From positions 1 through 6,619 of the forward strand of contig JAJFMS010000196.1 in assembly GCA_020696885.1 (NCBI GenBank): a stretch of DNA of 6,619 nucleotides. The letters are read 5' to 3'. Source of the stretch: Armatimonadota bacterium. GTDB lineage: Bacteria > Armatimonadota > SYMT01. The position numbers and the translations under genes are program-made. Shown here piece by piece: positions 4,907-6,619 of the stretch. The notes beneath the pieces are model-generated. The model was not told the origin of the DNA and made no database searches. It saw nothing but the letters and a program-made list of their open reading frames with translations. Numbering within the stretch: the stretch's first letter is position 1; each line of letters begins with the position of its first letter.

Positions 4907-5392
4907 TTACGCGGCGGCGACGCGCAGGATCTCGGCGAGGTCTATCTTCTGCATCTGGAAGATCGCGCCCATCGCCTTCTCGGCCGTGGCCGGATCCTGG
5001 AGCAGCTCGGCTACCGCGGTTGGCGCTACCTGCCAGGAGAGCCCGAACCGGTCCTTGAGCCAGCCGCACTGCTGGATGGTCCCGCCGTCGCCCAGGCGCT
5101 CCCAGTAGTGATCGATCTCCTCTTGCGTCTCGCACATCACCTGAAGCGAGATCGCCTCGTTGAACTGGAACATCGGGCCACCGTTCAGAGCGGTAAACGA
5201 TTGACCGTCCAACTCGAACGTCACGGTCAGGACAGAACCAACGGGCTTACCGTGGAACTCGACCCCTGCCTCTCCGTAGCGGGAGATTCCCAGGATCCGT
5301 GAGTTGGGGAAGATCCCCAGGTAGAAGTTGGCGGCCTCCTCGGCCTGGTCATCGAACCAGAGGCAGGGGACGATCTTGCTGGTGACTGGCAT
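4907..5392 (-). CDS. VOC-family PhnB-like protein (3-dmu-9_3-mt domain)
   Basis: The 161-residue protein is a PhnB-like member of the vicinal oxygen chelate superfamily (PF06983, historically named 3-demethylubiquinone-9 3-methyltransferase). The N-terminal half has the typical IVPCLWFDDQAEEAANFY (7-24), then IFPNSRI (27-33) and GQSFTALNGGP (63-73). The second half has WERLGDGG (97-104), CGWLKDRFGLSWQVAP (109-124) and a C-terminal FQMQKIDLAEI segment (145-155) common to the family. The old methyltransferase name is misleading: these are small glyoxalase-fold proteins of mostly unknown reaction. I see no methyltransferase motif. ATG 5392 is chosen over an in-frame ATG at 5455, because GAGGAG sits 7 bases upstream of it and the family normally starts near this point. 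It is divergent from the zinc-ribbon gene, with 194 bases between starts, and convergent with Uma2. It is not obviously in an operon. Confidence 0.87.
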   Translation of the reverse strand: MPVTSKIVPCLWFDDQAEEAANFYLGIFPNSRILGISRYGEAGVEFHGKPVGSVLTVTFELDGQSFTALNGGPMFQFNEAISLQVMCETQEEIDHYWERLGDGGTIQQCGWLKDRFGLSWQVAPTAVAELLQDPATAEKAMGAIFQMQKIDLAEILRVAAA

Positions 5393-5399
5393 CGGACTA

Positions 5400-5405
5400 C
5401 TCCTC
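5400..5405 (-). promoter_or_regulatory. Ribosome binding site of the VOC gene
   Basis: GAGGAG on the minus strand, 7 bases before ATG 5392, fixes the start there and not at the in-frame ATG at 5455. Confidence 0.75.
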
Positions 5406-5469
5406 GTGAAATCAGACCACGGCTCATAACGACCGTATCTGAAAAGTAGTCGCACGGGCTGGTCGGAAA

Positions 5470-5497
5470 TCGACAGCTCTTCCTACAACTCTCTAAT
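5470..5497 (+). promoter_or_regulatory. Sigma70-like promoter of the zinc-ribbon gene
   Basis: TCGACA (5470-5475) and TCTAAT (5492-5497) each match the -35 and -10 consensus at 5 of 6 positions, with a 16-base spacer. Transcription would start near 5504, giving a leader of about 80 bases before ATG 5587. This is the best-formed promoter in the window. Confidence 0.45.
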
Positions 5498-5571
5498 GCC
5501 CTCGTGCGTTTACCAGGGCCAGCGGGCCGCAGCAGCGCGGTTGCCCGTTCCGCTGCCGGAATTCCGGCGAC

Positions 5572-5576
5572 AGGAG
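5572..5576 (+). promoter_or_regulatory. Ribosome binding site of the zinc-ribbon gene
   Basis: AGGAG lies 10 bases before ATG 5587 and supports that start. Confidence 0.6.
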
Positions 5577-5586
5577 AAACAGAACG

Positions 5587-6291
5587 ATGATTCCCGGCCC
5601 GGACAAGGTGATCGCGTGCCCGCTCTGCCAGGGGCTCGCCAAGTACGGCACGCTGCTGTCCGGCAACACGTTCGGCCAGCGGTTCTGGACGGATGGGAAG
5701 CGGGAAGTGCCGATGCTCCCCCGACCTCCGGCTGTGGTGGCGTGCCGCCATTGCGGCGGCAACTACTGGCTGCAAGACGCAGAGGAGATCGGCGACATCG
5801 ACCTCGGCGACATGCAGTGGGAGGAGGATCCATTGGCCGATATCGCAGTCCCTGCCGAATGGCGCTCCGTGGAATACGTGGAAGAGCCCTCCGTGGCGGG
5901 TTACTACGCGGCGATCCGAGACGGCTTCGCGAAGGACAGCCGGCAAGAGCGCGCCCTCCGAATTTTTGCCTGGTGGCGCGGTAACGACGCCTTCCGGGAA
6001 GACTACGCCGCGGTGGGAGGAGACGGCGCGATCTCGGAAGCGCTCCGAGACGAGCTCCCCGACGCGTCCGCACGCGAGACACTGCTGCGCGAGCTCCTTC
6101 CACTCCTGGATACGGAAAGCGACCAGGACCGCATCCTGCGCGGGGAGATTCTCCGGGAACTGGGCCGCTGGGACGAGGCCACGGAGGTGCTTCGCGCCAT
6201 CCGGACCCCGGCCTTCGCTCCGGCGGTCAAGCAGTTGCTGGCGCTCTGCCAGGCGGAAGACGCGGTGCTCCGGGAGCTGAAGTTCCGGTAG
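5587..6291 (+). CDS. Uncharacterised zinc-ribbon protein with helical TPR-like C-terminus
   Basis: I do not recognise a named function. The 234-residue protein begins with a split treble-clef or ribbon-like zinc site: C11-P-L-C14 and C53-R-H-C56, 38 residues apart. Between them lies the distinctive stretch SGNTFGQRFWTDGK (25-38), then PMLPRPP (42-48). It resembles hypothetical proteins I have seen in other phyla with a SGNTFG..(W)(S/T)DGK core, but no function is known to me. Residues 66-85 are very acidic. From about 102 the chain is helical. GYYAAIRDGF, the AWWRGNDAFR segment and RILRGEILRELGRWDEATEVL (183-203) look like TPR-type helix pairs, with W195 and A198 near repeat positions. There is no signal peptide or membrane helix, so it is cytosolic. 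It has its own likely promoter and ribosome site, is divergent from the VOC gene and has no partner. A scaffold or regulatory role is only a guess. Confidence 0.8.
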   Translation: MIPGPDKVIACPLCQGLAKYGTLLSGNTFGQRFWTDGKREVPMLPRPPAVVACRHCGGNYWLQDAEEIGDIDLGDMQWEEDPLADIAVPAEWRSVEYVEEPSVAGYYAAIRDGFAKDSRQERALRIFAWWRGNDAFREDYAAVGGDGAISEALRDELPDASARETLLRELLPLLDTESDQDRILRGEILRELGRWDEATEVLRAIRTPAFAPAVKQLLALCQAEDAVLRELKFR

Positions 6292-6619
6292 CTGAAAGGA
6301 TCCGCCAGTTCGCCCGCCGCTTGCGAATGCGGGTAGCGCCGGCGAGAACAGGCCCTTAGCGCCGAGGCCTCACTCTCCAGGCGCTCCCCAACAGGGCTGC
6401 CGTCAACGGCCGGGATCTCGCCACGGTAGCCGTGGAGGGAAGGCACGCCTCACCGGTCAGAAGCACCGCCTTGCTGGAAGCCGATGAAGTCGGGTTCCGA
6501 CGCGTCCGAGCGGGACGGCTCGTCGAACGGTGGTCCTCGGCATCTATGCCCCAGAGGCGCCGGAGTTGACTCAGCAGTTTGGAATGCTGGCGGAGCGCCT
6601 TCATCCGGCGTCGATTTCC
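6292..6619. other. 328-base right-edge region, probably a gene remnant
   Basis: No intact gene is present. Bases 6292-6359 hold only a weak CCCGC/GCGGG stem and a repeated TAGCGCCG, with no clear terminator for the upstream gene. From 6360 on, plus-strand frames resemble a SnoaL-like protein (separate entry). A minus-strand frame of 82 codons (6356-6604) has Arg/Ser-rich shadow-like composition and is not called. Confidence 0.5.
6360..6619 (+). pseudogene. Degenerate SnoaL-like (NTF2-fold) polyketide-cyclase remnant, frameshifted, running off the edge
   Basis: The frame open from 6360 encodes NGRDLATVAVEGRH and then GFRRVRAGRLVERWSS. It matches the SnoaL/ester-cyclase pattern of a GD-V-EGxH strand followed by RvrdGRlvERWs. 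That frame stops at 6567-6569, but the frame one base earlier then gives PELTQQFGMLAERLHP, the expected L-x-QQ-G end of the same domain. Dropping 11 bases near 6551-6561 would join the halves as SMPELTQQFG. The family's Asp after the Trp is Ser here. About 60 N-terminal residues and any start codon are missing; that space is occupied by the zinc-ribbon gene. So I read it as a 5'-truncated, frameshifted relic. NTF2-like proteins include polyketide cyclases and many unknowns. The motif match is by eye on divergent sequence, so an accidental resemblance remains possible. Confidence 0.45.

Noticed and set aside
5393..5455. N-terminal extension of the VOC protein to ATG 5455
   Set aside because: A consensus GAGGAG lies 7 bases before ATG 5392, and the extra 21 residues do not belong to the family.
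6003..6446. 147-codon minus-strand frame over the zinc-ribbon gene end
   Set aside because: Ser/Arg-rich antisense shadow without motifs.

Overview
The window is GC-rich bacterial chromosomal DNA with an ordinary mix of metabolic, transport and hypothetical genes. It has no rRNA, tRNA, CRISPR array or intact transposase that I can see. Uma2/DUF820, PhnB-like VOC, a bacterial TRIC channel and an XRE-cupin regulator together suggest an environmental high-GC lineage. Gemmatimonadota (Longimicrobia-like) is my best guess, but it rests on general familiarity and not on a marker gene.

Layout, left to right. A minus-strand AurF/CmlI-like diiron oxygenase (77-958) is preceded upstream by a minus-strand TRIC/UPF0126 membrane channel (1118-1840). 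The 317-base gap above the channel holds the most striking non-coding structure: a 222-base element (about 1918-2139) bounded by near-perfect 25-26 base terminal inverted repeats, each followed inward by a CGTCC/GGACG hairpin. It is best read as a MITE-like or relic mobile element. One of its ends is also exactly complementary, over 11 bases, to the Shine-Dalgarno and start region of the TRIC gene. Next comes a minus-strand low-specificity L-threonine aldolase (2158-3192), divergent from an XRE-cupin regulator (3268-3897). The 75 bases between them contain an imperfect dyad with AT-rich arms that overlaps likely promoter elements, so autoregulation plus control of the aldolase is the natural hypothesis.

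After a 364-base gap with small hairpins but no convincing gene, a Uma2-family PD-(D/E)XK-like protein (4262-4849) converges on a PhnB-like VOC protein (4907-5392, minus). A long hairpin in the 57 bases between their stops probably terminates both. Divergent from the VOC gene, with its own sigma70-like promoter, lies an uncharacterised zinc-ribbon protein with a helical C-terminus (5587-6291). The right edge (about 6360-6619) looks like a 5'-truncated, frameshifted SnoaL-like/NTF2-fold gene remnant.

The genes do not form one pathway. The only functional pairing the layout supports is regulator plus aldolase. The possible novelty lies in the inverted-repeat element with its potential to control TRIC translation, the unassigned zinc-ribbon family, and the stand-alone AurF-like oxygenase.
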